A stretch of DNA of 64,000 bases, taken from the NCBI GenBank assembly GCA_029204225.1, contig CM055111.1, positions 21,666,507 through 21,730,506 on the forward strand. Direction: 5' to 3'. Source of the DNA: Diphasiastrum complanatum (Eukaryota; Streptophyta; Lycopodiopsida; Lycopodiales; Lycopodiaceae). Under the pieces are notes generated by a model, which saw only the letters and a list, made by a program, of their open reading frames with translations, was not told the DNA's origin and ran no database searches. The translations under genes and the position numbers were made by a program. Of the stretch, positions 22,017 through 32,586 are shown in pieces. Every line of letters begins with the position of its first letter. Position 1 is the stretch's first letter.

Positions 22017-22435
22017 TGTGAGAAATTGTCAACTAGTTTGCTATTTTGGTCATATTTGTTTATTTGGCAATTGAGGCCAATTTACATATTAGACTTAGAG
22101 ATAGTCAATTTGAAGTTATTTTAGTTCAAATGTTTTTGAATTACCACTTTTAGAAAGTGAGGAAAAATGTAGGAGCTCAAGTTTTGTAGATTCAAATTTG
22201 AATGTCGGAGACATTGAATCTAGTCCACATTGATTGTAGGGTTTTTGATATGGAGGAAAACCTAGATCATTAATGAGGCATGGACCTGTTATATATAGCT
22301 ATACACATGTGGGAAGAGAAGTACTCTCTCTCTCTCTCTCTCATCTCATTTCATGCTTATACATGAGTTCTCTTGGGTTCATCTATCCATTGGTGCACTA
22401 TTTTGGTGATATCTTGAAATCGTGTGTGTAGAATA
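22017..22435 (+). mobile_element. LTR-c, head-to-head with LTR-b
   Basis: Starts TGTGAGAAATTGTCAAC; holds a TATA box (22290-22298) and a short CT run (22324-22343). It is cut after GTGTGTAGAAT, where LTR-b begins in the opposite orientation. The unit 4 copy continues past this point (60735 on), so part of the LTR has been lost. Confidence 0.65.
22290..22298 (+). promoter_or_regulatory. TATA box of LTR-c
   Basis: TATATATAG about 270 bases into the LTR. Same motif at 46601-46609 and 58838-58846 (minus) and 60568-60576 (plus). Confidence 0.5.
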
Positions 22436-23270
22436 TGTCAAGGATTCCAGATCATTCAAGATACAATCCATGTCCCTGATCTTTGGTTACAATAAACCAA
22501 CAATCCTGCCAATGTAGAAAAATCAGCATCTACATACAAAATGAGATGCAAAGTCTAAGAGATACTGATCAAACATGAATCAAAACATAAAATATAGTTT
22601 TTGCCCGTACAATTACAGTACCCTACTGTAATTATAGTACCCTATTTTATTTAACATGTGTGAAACCGAAAATAGCAATAAATGATCATTCTACACATAG
22701 AATTGCAAGATAACATGAGAGTGCACCAATGAGTAGTAGAACCCAAAGAGGACCATGTATAATGATGAAATGAGAGAGAGAAGAGAGAATATGCGTCTCT
22801 CCATGAGTTACATCCTTTATAGAGTGTCCAAACCCTATTTGGCCACTTGGCTTTCCCTCCAAAATGTAAACCCTACTATTTTTGGGACTAGATTCAATGT
22901 ACCCAAAGTTCAAATTTGAATCTCTCCCAAACTTGACTACCAACTTTCCCACACTTTCAAAAAGTGTTTATTGAATGTATTTTAAACTAATATAACTTCA
23001 AAAAGTTTAATCTCTAAGTCTAAAATGAGTTTTGGACTCATATTAGTTAAGAAGACACAATTGAAAACACCCGACTAGATCAATCACCACAGCACAACGT
23101 CAAGTGCAACAAGAACACAGAATTGCTCTCTTCAAACTGTATATTCCACTCTCTTCGTAAGTACAAAGATGAGTTCCTTAAAAAACACTCAAAGGGCTCG
23201 TAAAAGCAAGATGGCCCGATAACTCTAGAACTAAGAAAGCACTGTATAAGTCGATCATTGCTATTTTAAC
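22436..23270 (-). mobile_element. LTR-b, 3' LTR of a Ty1-copia element
   Basis: Read on the minus strand it starts at GTTAAAATAGC after a polypurine tract and ends TCCTTGACA. The end aligns with the end of LTR-a. It has TATAAAG (22815-22821, minus) and an internal hairpin (22612-22632). The RNase H pseudogene upstream belongs to the same element. This copy keeps about 108 bases that unit 2 lost. Confidence 0.7.
22815..22821 (-). promoter_or_regulatory. TATA box of LTR-b
   Basis: TATAAAG on the minus strand in a context shared with LTR-a. Plus copies: 46080-46086 and 58185-58191. Confidence 0.5.
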
Positions 23271-23280
23271 TCTCTCCCTC
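23271..23280 (-). promoter_or_regulatory. Polypurine tract before LTR-b
   Basis: GAGGGAGAGA on the minus strand, directly before the LTR-b start. Same at 45710-45720 and 57727-57737. Confidence 0.6.
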
Positions 23281-23362
23281 AATGATCAACGTCACTTCTT
23301 ATTTTAGAGTATACTCTATTCATGGAACATACCTCCATGATAGCATTACATGTAAAGGCTTT

Positions 23363-24015
23363 TTACATGACCTGGCCTAAGCCAAGTTTGGCTCTAAAAG
23401 TTTCAAACTTTTCTTTACTTAAAGCTTTTGTAATTGTATCAGCAACTTGTAACAATGTAGAACAATGTTCAATTCCTATGTCTTCAGATTGTAATTTTTC
23501 ACGCACAAAGTGATATTTTACTTCAATATGTTTTGTCCTTGCATGAAAGATTGGATTTTTAGCCAATTGTATTCCACTTTGACTGTCACATAAAATAACA
23601 GTGGGATTTACTTGTTTCATGCCAATCTCACATAACAACTTACGTAGCCAAATAGCTTTCTGGGTAGCAGAACTCAACGCTTTATATTCGGCTTCTGTGG
23701 AAGAAAGAGAAATAGTATCTTGCTTCTTGCTAGACCATGAAAAACAGCCGCTACCAAAATTGAAGGTAGAACCTGTTGTTGACTTTCTATCATCTTCCTG
23801 CCCAATCAGCGTCAACATAACCTTGCAACTTAGGTAAAACACTTTGTCTTTTGTAGATTAGACCAAGGTTCGGTGTACCTTTCACATACCTTAAAATCCT
23901 TTTTGCAGCTTGCCAATGGTCCATAGTGGGTGATGACATGAATTGGCTAATCAAACTTACAGCATAGTAGATATGAGGACATGTAGTCGTAAGATATATT
24001 AAACTTCCAAATAGG
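23363..24015 (-). pseudogene. Ty1-copia RT end and RNase H pseudogene
   Basis: On the minus strand: [40 protein letters not shown], then the RNase H core [48 protein letters not shown] and IEVKYHFVREK, ending AKLGLGQVM. One frameshift near 23820 splits DADWAG from DDRKSTTG. The catalytic Asp, Glu and Asp of RNase H are readable. Earlier parts of the polyprotein are absent; upstream it joins gypsy leader. Unit 2 copy: 44975-45627. Confidence 0.8.
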
Positions 24016-24981
24016 AAAATATATTCAAATCACTAATCTTAAGATCCATTTGGATCTGAGATATCAGAAAAAACAACAAAAATTGATCAAATCTGCCAGA
24101 TTTTGGCCAAAAGGAGGCAAAAATCGTCATCAGAGCTCATAACTTTTGCCCTATTTCAAGAAATCTTCGTCGAGTTTCAAACACCTCCATTTTTTATCAC
24201 AAAACCTTCAGTTTGAAGGGTGAAGATTAATTCCTTGCAAATTTCTAGAAACATCAGAAAAACCGTCAAAAAACACCGAAAAATCATCAAAACCCTAAAA
24301 ATACAGAAGGGTTTTCAGAAGATCAGTTGTCATATTGCCATATTTTTGCCACAAAAGTCAATGTTTTGCAAAAAAATTTGCAAGTATACAAGTATTACTC
24401 TTGATCCTTCGCCAAAACTTTCTTTGAGTTTCCAAAAATATTCTATTTATAGTAAACTACTATTTTTGAGTTCGGCGAAGATTCTTCTTGTCCAAATCGT
24501 AGAAAATCTTGATTTTTACCCTCGCCAAACTACAGAAACTATATTTTCTTGTGTCAGAAACCTTCATCCGGTTTTCCATTGTTTTATCTGTGTCAGATCT
24601 TGCATCTGAGAGGTCGGCAAAGGTTATTTCCATAGAAATTGTCAAAAAATTTGATCAGAGATTTTTTTCTCAAAACAACATTGTTGAAACTTCGTCGAGC
24701 CAATCTTCACTTAGGGAACCTTCGCCAGTACTATTTTTAAGTTTTGATTTTCCAGATCAAGTCTCTATCAAAATTTAGGTCAAATCTAATACATTCTGAT
24801 TTGGATTCTGAGAAATTTTTCATTTTTTGAGAAGTATCAATTGATTGAATTTCGAAATTTTTTTCACGATATAGAGTCAGATTCTTGAAAGTAGAATAGA
24901 TCTAGCAGATTTGATCTAAGAAAGTTTTGATTGAGAAATCTGGATCCAATTTCATTGTGTGCTTGATTTGAATTTGTTAAA
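24016..24981 (+). mobile_element. Ty3-gypsy leader
   Basis: Untranslated leader preceding gypsy gag. Part of it (24040-24330) recurs inverted at 25656-25950, showing two head-to-head pieces of the same element family. Open frames such as 24220-24609 are not protein-like. Confidence 0.55.
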
Positions 24982-25480
24982 ATGGCTGTCTTTGGAGCTG
25001 CTCCTGGAAGTGCTCATCAGGAAGTCAATCCAATTATTGTTAGAAGAGCACCCCGTTTGGATCTACCCAAATATAATGGATTAACAGATCCAGTTAGATT
25101 TCTTCAGATCTATGCTGAATCCTGTGAAGTCTGTGGAGAGAGTTTTTTCCCAAGATAAACTTAAGTTGTTTCCTATGGCCTTAACAGGCGCAGCACAAAA
25201 TTGATACTATAATCAAGATGAAACTGAGCGTACATATTGGGAGGCTGTTAAAAGAGCCCTTATCACACGATTCAAACCTCGAAAGTTTATGGAAGACCCT
25301 TTCCTACTTTTAAGTAAAATTAAAATGGGAAAGCAGAAAATGGTTCGAGATTACATTGAAAGGGTGAAACACCTCAGATCTGAGTGCAAACCTGAGCTGA
25401 TTAACAAAATTGTTATGATTATGTGATTTTTGTCAGGTCTACCTAAACGGATCAGACGTGAGCTGAAACGCCATAATGAG
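24982..25480 (+). pseudogene. Ty3-gypsy gag pseudogene
   Basis: Starts ATG, MAVFGAAPGSAHQEV, then RRAPRLDLPKYNGLTDP. After a frame change: KLKLFPMALTGAAQN-stop-YYNQ, YWEAVKRALITRFKPRKFM, MVRDYIERVKHLRSEC and LPKRIRRELKR, a retrotransposon gag domain. A TGA (25202-25204) replaces the Trp expected between QN and YYNQ; every copy in the window shares it. The nucleocapsid and pol are absent. Unit 2 copy is 43440-43916 minus; unit 3 has it in two pieces. Confidence 0.75.
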
Positions 25481-25524
25481 TATGCATCTTGCAGAATGGA
25501 TGTTAGAGTTAGATGTGGATCTTC

Positions 25525-25655
25525 CATTCATGCTGAAATCTGAACTATACTATCGCTCTCATGGGAACAAATCTACACGTGACAACTAACTTCGTCTCCT
25601 TGATGCTAGATTGACTAGATCTTGGTTTGAAGTTAGGCAGGGAAAGAAACCCACT
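25525..25655 (+). mobile_element. Ty3-gypsy LTR end fragment
   Basis: Resembles the last third of the unit 2 LTR (CTATCGCTCTCATGGGA, then CTCCTTGATGCT). It is fused after AAACCCACTACACG to leader in the opposite orientation. Confidence 0.55.
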
Positions 25656-26125
25656 ACACGAAGGTTCTTTTGCTGTATTTTTTAGGTTTTTGATGGTTTT
25701 TTGGTGTTTTCTGATGGTTTTGCAAATCTGCTTGGAATTAAACTTCGCCCTTCAATCTGAAGGTTCTGTGAATGAAACCAAAGCTTCATGAAACTCGGCG
25801 AACATTTTTTTAGTAAGAGGTTAAAATGTTATCAGATCCGATGACGATTTTGTCTTCGTTTTGCTCAAATATGACAGAAATCACCGATTTTTGTTGTTTT
25901 CTCTGATTTCTCAAATCCAAATGGATCTTAAGAATGGTGATCTGAATTGCTTTCCTTGCTCAACAATCAGATTAGATTTTAAACAAGATTATCCACTCAA
26001 ATCAGGCAAAATCACTCTCAATCTAATCCTAAAATGCAATTTTAACCCTACTAATGCCAAAACAAGATGCCTAATGCAAACTAACATCCGTCAAAACATG
26101 ATGTAAACTAATAAATTGGCATAGC
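25656..26125 (-). mobile_element. Ty3-gypsy leader (minus strand)
   Basis: Leader of the gypsy element whose primer site is at 26126-26143, read on the minus strand. The plus-strand open frame 25861-26106 is antisense to it and not a gene. Confidence 0.6.
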
Positions 26126-26143
26126 TCCCCGAAAACGGCGCCA
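26126..26143 (-). promoter_or_regulatory. Gypsy primer binding site, tRNA-Asp type
   Basis: Minus-strand TGGCGCCGTTTTCGGGGA resembles the complement of the plant tRNA-Asp 3' end with two changes. It lies directly after the LTR end CCACAACA. Unit 2 copy at 42788-42805. Confidence 0.65.
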
Positions 26144-26290
26144 AAATTGTTGTGGAGCTAATTCCTACCCTAGCCTCAACCCAAGATCCAAGCACACAAG
26201 CATCAAGGAGATGAGGTTAGATGTCATGCGGAGGTTCAATCCCATGAGAGCGATAGCATAGAACAAAATCCAGCATGTACTGATGATCCA
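26144..26290 (-). mobile_element. Ty3-gypsy LTR fragment (right half)
   Basis: End part of the gypsy LTR, matching the reverse complement of 42641-42784. Together with 20551-20677 it would make up most of the LTR that is whole in unit 2. Confidence 0.75.
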
Positions 26291-27834
26291 TGTTTGGAGA
26301 GCTTTCTTTTTCTATCATATCATCTTCTTCGATCTCTTCTCTCTTTATATTGGTGATTCTAGTGTGTAGAAGGCATCTAAGCTTGTATGTCATGATTCCA
26401 CACATGTAAAGATTGTTGTATAGTGTGAGAAATTGCCAAAAATTGGAAAATCTAGCTTGATCAAAACTTACCATGTAAATTGTACATAGGAAACACAGTT
26501 TCATCATCTCCCCAGGTCAAAGTGGACGAAGGTGCATTTATGGTTTAAAGATCAAAGCGCATTTTTGGATAATTCATGGTTTCTGAATTCTGGAGCAACT
26601 CAACACATGACCAATCAATGTGAGTTTTTCAACTCCTACATGGCTTGCAGCACGAAGAAATGTGTTGCAAGTGAGCAACTACCTATTCAAGAAGTTTGGC
26701 ATAAGAGGATGGGGCACCTCAACTTCATGTCATTGGAGGAAATGGCTAGCCTAGCAAGTTATGATTGGTCTTCCAAGTTCCTTAACTAGCATCAAGCATG
26801 TTTGTGAGTCTTGTGCTTTTAGAAAGTCACGTAGACTACCTTATAATAGATCTATAAAGACTTTTCAAGTTGTACATTCAAATATTCAGGGAATTACTAC
26901 AAGTAGCAATAGTGGAGATAAGATGTATGTAACTTTCATTGATGATTTTAGTATATTTTGTTGGATCTATCTACTAAAGAGCAAAGATGAAGTGTATGAT
27001 GTCTTTGTCAAGTTCAAGAATGCAAGAGAGAACCAGTTCTCTACAAAGATCAAGTGACAATGGTGGTGAGTATATCTCAACCAAGTTCAAGGCCTTTTGT
27101 GATGAGCATGTGATCAAGAGGGAGTACACAAGACTCCAAGGAGACCACAACAAAATGGAGTGGCCGAGAGGAAGAATAGAACTTTATGTGAAAGTGCCAA
27201 AGCCATGAGGTTAGAAGCTAATATTCCAAAACCATTTTGGAATCAAGCTTCCTTGTGTGCTGACTTTATATGCAATAGGTGGCCGAGTGCTATATTGGAT
27301 GGAGGAACACCTTTTAAGATGCTATTCAAGAAAAGGCCGAGTGTCAAGTTTTTTAGAACTTTTGGATGCACTTGCTATGTCAATATAGCTCTTGATGATA
27401 GGACAAAGGAGAATCCATCTTCAAGGAAATGTATATTTGCTGGATATAGTGAGGTGACTAAAGCCTATAAGGTTTACATTCCTAGTACTAATAAGGTGAT
27501 TATTGGAAGAGATGTCATTTTGGATGAGGGGAACATTCCAAAGGTGTCTTCAAGTAATGATGTTGTGGATGGATCTAACATTCTCGATGGTGATGACATG
27601 GATACTACTTTAGATGGTGATGATGAAGGACCTTCATCAAGTCAACAGCCAAGGAGGACATCAAGGCAAATGCAAACACCTTCAAGGCTCACATATGATG
27701 AGAAGGGTAAGCAAGTGGAAGTGACTCATTTTGCTTTTCTCACATGTTTTGATGATTCTTCTTATGTAGATGATGCTATGCAAGTGGATGGACATTTTCA
27801 TGATTTTACATCAAGTAATGAATCTAGAAAATGA
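26291..27834 (+). pseudogene. Ty1-copia protease-integrase pseudogene without RT
   Basis: Protease motif FLNSGATQHMTNQ has Asn (codon 26586-26588) where the catalytic Asp of DSGA is expected. GAG-pre-integrase follows: EVWHKRMGHLNFMSLEEMA, then CESCAFRKS. Integrase: VVHSNIQG (first catalytic Asp replaced by Asn at 26881-26883), FIDDFSIFCWIYLLKSKDEV, a frameshift, DNGGEY, another frameshift before QQNGVAERKNRTL, then LEANIPKPFW, FRTFGCTCYVNI and VIIGRDVI. The linker DGDDEGPSSSQQPRRTSR leads not to RT but to the 3' tail at 27840. Unit 2 copy: 48536-50311. Confidence 0.8.
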
Positions 27835-27839
27835 GGTCT

Positions 27840-28509
27840 GTTCAATGACTTTGATGGTCAAGTTGATGATCAAGAGGCTGATCTCAAAGGGCTTCAACAA
27901 GACAAAAGGTAAGGTGGCAATTTGGAGCTGTCAAGAGCATCAAAGGAGAGTCAATTGGCAAAGATGTTTTGGATCTATTTTTGCAGGTGTTTTAAGACTC
28001 AAGTAAGTTCAAAGGAGCAGCAATCAAGTGTTGTTCAAGTTTACTTTGCTTGTTCTATCTCATGTATGAGCAATTTCATGTGAATGTGTGCAAATTGTCA
28101 ACATATGGTGAAACTAGCTACATTGTTTTGCATCATATTGATGTTAAAGTTGTACTAGAAATCTTGGCTGGCTTTGCTGATGGAAATGAAACTTTTGTAT
28201 CACTCATTCATGATCAAATCATCAAGTGATGATGACATCTTTTGGCAAGATGGAGATGGAGGTGCATTCATGGAGTTTTATGGTGGAGACATATCAAGAA
28301 AGGACAAAGATGAAGGAGACAAACAAGCAAGTGGTCATCACAGACATTTATTGTTTGGTTGCTATTAGTTTCCAAAGACTTCAGAGTTGGAAGCATGGTG
28401 GAATCATTTCATTTCAATTCTATTTGGTTCTTCATGTTCTAGTTATATCTTGATGTATAAAATTGATGTAAGAAATAGTGAAGCATCCAATATGGACACT
28501 ATTCTCCTA
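27840..28509 (+). mobile_element. 3' tail of RT-less copia element, unit 2
   Basis: As at 1-685. The linker frame ends with a TGA at about 27833, and the following sequence is non-coding. FADGNETFVSLIHDQIIK is readable near 28165-28225 but stops at once. Confidence 0.6.
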
Positions 28510-28653
28510 TTTGATCAAGTTCTTATTAAGTTTGCATCTCTTTCATTAAGTAGATGTTGATTTTCTACATTGCCAATGGTGTAAATTGTGTTGTCTTCCA
28601 TAACCAAAGAACAAGAGATTAGGTTGGATTTTAATGATTCATATTTCTTCACA
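28510..28653 (+). mobile_element. LTR-c 3' remnant, unit 2
   Basis: Same truncated LTR end as 686-830, ending TTCTTCACA. Confidence 0.6.
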
Positions 28654-29342
28654 AATTAATCAATATCTTTTGAAGTTGTCCATGAAGTTAGAGCAAAGAC
28701 TTTAGAGAATTGAGGGTGTAGGAAGGCCTGAAAAGACTAAAAATTGTTTTTTGAAAGGGTTCTTGGGGGATTTATGGCTAGAAATCCACAAGAGAATCAT
28801 GCATGAAGTCAATCAATATTTATTTATACCCCTCCTGGCCATCCCAACAAGCTATCAGGCCTGTAAATTGGTGATCAGAGGCTTGTGTTCCGTCTCTATG
28901 AAGTTTATCGCTAAAGCACCCTCCCACAAGTTGAAAAATCTTCATTCTCAGCCCATACTACATCCCTTGACTTGAGTGAAGGCTTCACGGAAGTCTAATA
29001 AACTTTTTAAGACTGTTGGTAATGTCTCTTTGGGTGCTAGGTTGGTATTTGGTTGATTCTGCATGAAACCTCTCTTTGAAAGTGCGTCTTACTACATATT
29101 TGATGTGGCTCTGTAAGCTGAGGTCGTAGGTGACATGTCAAGCTTCTCAGTCACTTGGTCTCTCTTTGTATTGTGATTTATAGGTTCATTGTAGCTCAAG
29201 TTATGTCTGTTTGAAATTTTGGCAATTTTGTGAGTAAAATTTTAAAAAAGCGTAAATATTCTTCTTGCATGTTTGTATTTTCCCTAATTTTATGTACTAT
29301 ACTTGTGAAAATTTTTTGCATGGTGATTTTGCTGAAGTTTTT
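28654..29342. other. Spacer, no gene recognised (unit 2)
   Basis: Counterpart of 831-1524; nothing recognised. Confidence 0.4.
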
Positions 29343-30012
29343 TGTGAAAAATAGCCTATTTTGGCAAATCTAGCCATGTAGAACTTTGCAAATATTGTGT
29401 ATAATTGGGTTCCACACATGGAAGGCCAAGATGCCACGTGGAAACCCACTCCTAATGTAGGTTAAGTCAATTCAAGAGAGTTGGTCATGTCTATTTGGTG
29501 GTCATCCCTACTTTATAGGACCTACACCTAAGTCTAAGGTGAAAATTTGACCAACTAGCTACCTAGTCTAGGATCTAGGTTTCATTTTAGGGCAAGAAGG
29601 GTGAGTTAACTTCCTTATTACATGCTGGAAATCCACCTAACTTCAAGAAGGAAGTCGAATTTGGTATGTATTCCAAGCTCCCATAGTGAGAAGATAGAAT
29701 ATTTTTGGAGCTCATTGGCAATCTCAAGCTAGTTCACTATGTACATTGAGTTTTTGTGATCCAAATGAAACCAAATCAATTTCTACTTGTTTCTTAGGTT
29801 GAAGGCCGTACTACAGCCTGTAGTACACATGTGTGGGACCATATTTCCATGTTGATCAATCCTTTTGATTGTTAATGCTTGTTGTTTGTCAAATTGCCAA
29901 TCTAGATCAACTTTTTTGTGTCTAGTTTTTTGATAGATTGTTAAGCAAGCATCCAATCACTCTTGTGGATCTTTTGTAGATCCATTTATGGTCCTAAAGT
30001 ATAGTACTTTCA
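29343..30012 (+). mobile_element. LTR-d, unit 2
   Basis: As 1525-2196, with the G-box at 29434-29441 and the hairpin at 29808-29826 both unchanged. Confidence 0.5.
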
Positions 30013-30014
30013 CA

Positions 30015-30026
30015 TGGTATCAGAGG
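30015..30026 (+). promoter_or_regulatory. Primer binding site (LTR-d), unit 2
   Basis: TGGTATCAGAGG after the LTR end CTTTCACA; one mismatch to the initiator-Met complement. Confidence 0.8.
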
Positions 30027-30488
30027 CAAGTACAAGAGCATAAGCCATTTATCAAAAGCAAATCCATTTTTAGCAAGTTTTGGTGCTAAAAACTAGTATT
30101 GAGAGGGCAAGCTAGAATTTTGATTTTGGTGAGGAGATTTGATCCCAAAATTGGTAGGGGTCCAAATCCGTACTATCCACGTGTGGGCACCTCTGAACCT
30201 GCATTTAATGCATGGTATTCATTTGATCCACAGAAATTCAATTTGTGAGCTTTTGATGTAATGTTTGGTGGAAATCTTAAGATAAGCTACCAAGATTGAG
30301 TGCCATTGATTAGATTTGACTTAGAGTCATGAGATCTAATTAATCTAGGCTGAAGTCAGGTCCTCTAAACTTGTTTTACAGGTCTTGAAAGTACATTAAA
30401 AAGTGTGAGGGAGAGTTAGTCATGTTATTGTCCAAAAATAGCCAAAATTGGCAAGATCACATCATCTTATCTTCATTCCAACATTGTT
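30027..30488 (+). mobile_element. LTR-d leader, truncated (unit 2)
   Basis: Leader as at 2211-2669, cut at the same point by the minus-strand copia fragment, so the junction predates the duplication. Confidence 0.6.
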
Positions 30489-31740
30489 GACTAAGGTTCT
30501 ATTATTTCTCTCAACAAGTCCATTTTATTGAGGTGAATAGGAGGTAATGTATTGTTGCCCAATGCCGTTGTTAAGGCAATACTCTTTGAGTTCAGGTAGA
30601 GATATATTCACCCCCGTTGTCGGACCTCATTGCTTTAATTCTTTTACCAATTTCATTTTTTACACGCTCTTTGAATTGTTGAGAGATTTTGAAAGCCTCC
30701 AATTTATGCTTCATGAAATAAACAACTATTCTTCTAGAATATTCGTCAATGAAGGTAATAAAATACTTTGCATCACGCAATGGTGGAATTGCATTGGACC
30801 ACATATATATGAATGAACAACGTCTGATAGATCTTTTGTTGCATGCCTATGACTCGATTAAAGGGAATCCTGGTCTTCTTTCCAAGGATGCAGCTATGAC
30901 ACACAGGGTGGTTGACTTTGTCGGTTGGATAGTCGAGATCAAGTGCTAGGGATTGTTTGGACATGTTCAATACAGATGTATGATTCAAGTTTCCTAATCT
31001 TTGATGCCATAGTAATGCTTTATTGACAAGAACAGAGGTTTTCAAGACTTGACCAGTATCAGAATAACAATGTGCCAATCTATATAAGTATCCATGTCTC
31101 TTGCCGAGTGCAAGGACCTTATTTTCTCTATTGATGACTCAAACTCTACCCTATGAGCTAAATTAGTGATTCTACTTACTGATAATAGGTTTTTAGAGAG
31201 TTTAGGAACATACAAAGCTTTTAATAGTAGTTTGAATTGATCATGCTAGAATTTCAATCTTATAGTGCCTTCACCTTCGATAGTGTGTGTGCTATTGTCA
31301 CCAAGATAAACATACTTCTTTGTACTGTAAGGCGTATAGGAGTGAACATGCTCCAAAATCTAGAAACCAAGAAGTACCCAAAAGGGACTTTTGGTCTTTG
31401 ACCATAAATGTTCCTCCTCTATGTCGAGTTCAGGAGATGGGGGGACTGCATTCGCCTATTGATCTGGTTGCTTGTTGGCATTCTTCGCTTTGAGAACCTT
31501 GCAATCCGAGATTTCATGATTAGTGCACTTGCATACTTACAGAATATCTTCTTCTTCAACTGTGGATTTGATAATTGTCCTTGCCTTTGCGTCGGTTTCC
31601 GATTTCATGCGGACTGCTTAGAGCTTTTCTGCTTCTATCGTTTTGAGCCTTTGTTGACATATAGAGCGCGAGATGATGAAGTCGATGAAGTGCCTTGAAT
31701 TCTTCAATTGTATTCTTGCAGCAACATAGTGATAACTCTG
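30489..31740 (-). pseudogene. Ty1-copia gag to integrase pseudogene, unit 2
   Basis: Better preserved than in unit 1. The integrase core (30592-30804) reads continuously: YFITFIDEYSRRIVVYFM through QFKERVKNEI to RSDNGGEYIST. GAG-pre-integrase lies at 30773-31078. It shares the PQ-stop-NG TAA (30525-30527) and the one-base zinc-knuckle deletion. Most of the gag piece present in unit 1 is removed by the 617-bp difference at 31738. Confidence 0.75.
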
Positions 31741-32260
31741 TGCGAACAACAGTGAGAAGAAACTACCAAATTGCTGCATAAGGATGTTCAGAGGGAGGTA
31801 TAAGTGCATCTATTTAGTTGAACCCATAGGTAACATTTGTACTTCAATGGAGAACATTGAAAATAAAGTAGACATCTTCTTAATTATTAAATAGTATAGT
31901 GGATAATACTGCATATTGGGTTAATTGGCTTATGAATTACATGACAAAACGCACTCCCGAAGGTGATGGGAGAGAAATCAATATGCAAATGCTTGAGCAG
32001 CTTATTTCACATTACATGAGGGAATGCTTGAGCGTTACTAATAAAGTTTGACCAGAGAGCACTGCCGAAACTTTAACAAGTTCAACCTTTGATAACAACG
32101 ACAACAACAATGGCGGTTTTCCTTTGAATAAGTAAAGGTGGGTATGAAAAAGAAATTGATGAGAAAGAACGGTTTGAAAGTGAAAAGAGTAGGTAGATTT
32201 AAATATAAAGTGGAAATGAATTCTGAGGGTTTTTGTCGCCAAACTCCAAGCGAGCATGTG
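31741..32260. other. Spacer, no gene recognised (unit 2)
   Basis: Counterpart of 4537-5060. Confidence 0.4.
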
Positions 32261-32586
32261 CTTGAAGGACAAAGCAAGAGGAGCTTGGAGGGCAATGTCA
32301 TGAAGCAAGTGTTGGTTGCTTGAAGGGCCAAGCATTTAGAGAAGCTTGGAGTGTAGCTTTGGAAGCAACAAATGTCGATGGCATTGGGTTTCAACCTTCT
32401 AGCGCCACTTGCTTGAAGGATCAAGCAAGAGGCACTTGGAAGCTAATGACTGAAGTCCGTGGTGTGGCAGCCCTATGGTGGTTGTATTGACGTTGAGAAG
32501 CGAGCAATTTCCTGAAGGACGAAGCAAGAGGAGCTTGGAAGGCAATGTCATGAAGCAAGTGTCAGCTGCTTGAAGGCCAAGCAATG
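32261..32586 (+). repeat. Degenerate minisatellite, unit 2
   Basis: Same irregular repeats as 5061-5390: full copies at 32261-32332 and 32511-32586 and a partial copy near 32411. Confidence 0.6.

Larger units (their letters stand above)
20678..26290 (-). repeat. Inverted block relative to units 2 and 3
   Basis: The whole segment is the reverse complement of unit 2 about 42641-48447. At the left joint GGGCTA meets CTTTCC with a 2-bp overlap; at the right joint GATCCA meets TGTTTGG with at most 1 bp. About 32 and 88 bases present at the unit 2 joints are missing. The flanks (copia RT to the left, copia protease-integrase to the right) stay in the usual orientation. Confidence 0.85.
1..27839 (+). 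repeat. Composite tandem array, unit 1
   Basis: This is the first of four consecutive copies of one composite block of nested retroelements and host-gene fragments. Its left end is cut by the window edge: base 2 falls inside a copia reading frame whose upstream part appears in unit 2 near 50220 and in unit 4 near 59735. Landmarks recur in the same order in unit 2: the GRP94 fragment at 5827 against 33028, the CT/CA microsatellite at 17463 against 39532, the copia RT at 19689 against 41421. Unit 1 alone carries the 5.6-kb inversion (20678-26290), the rearranged protease region (12415-16487) and the Helitron remainder plus LTR-a element (8767-12414). Confidence 0.85.

Noticed and set aside
25861-26106. 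81-codon plus-strand open frame, also at 42825-43070 and 55760-56071
   Set aside because: It is antisense to the gypsy leader between primer site and gag, and varies like non-coding DNA.
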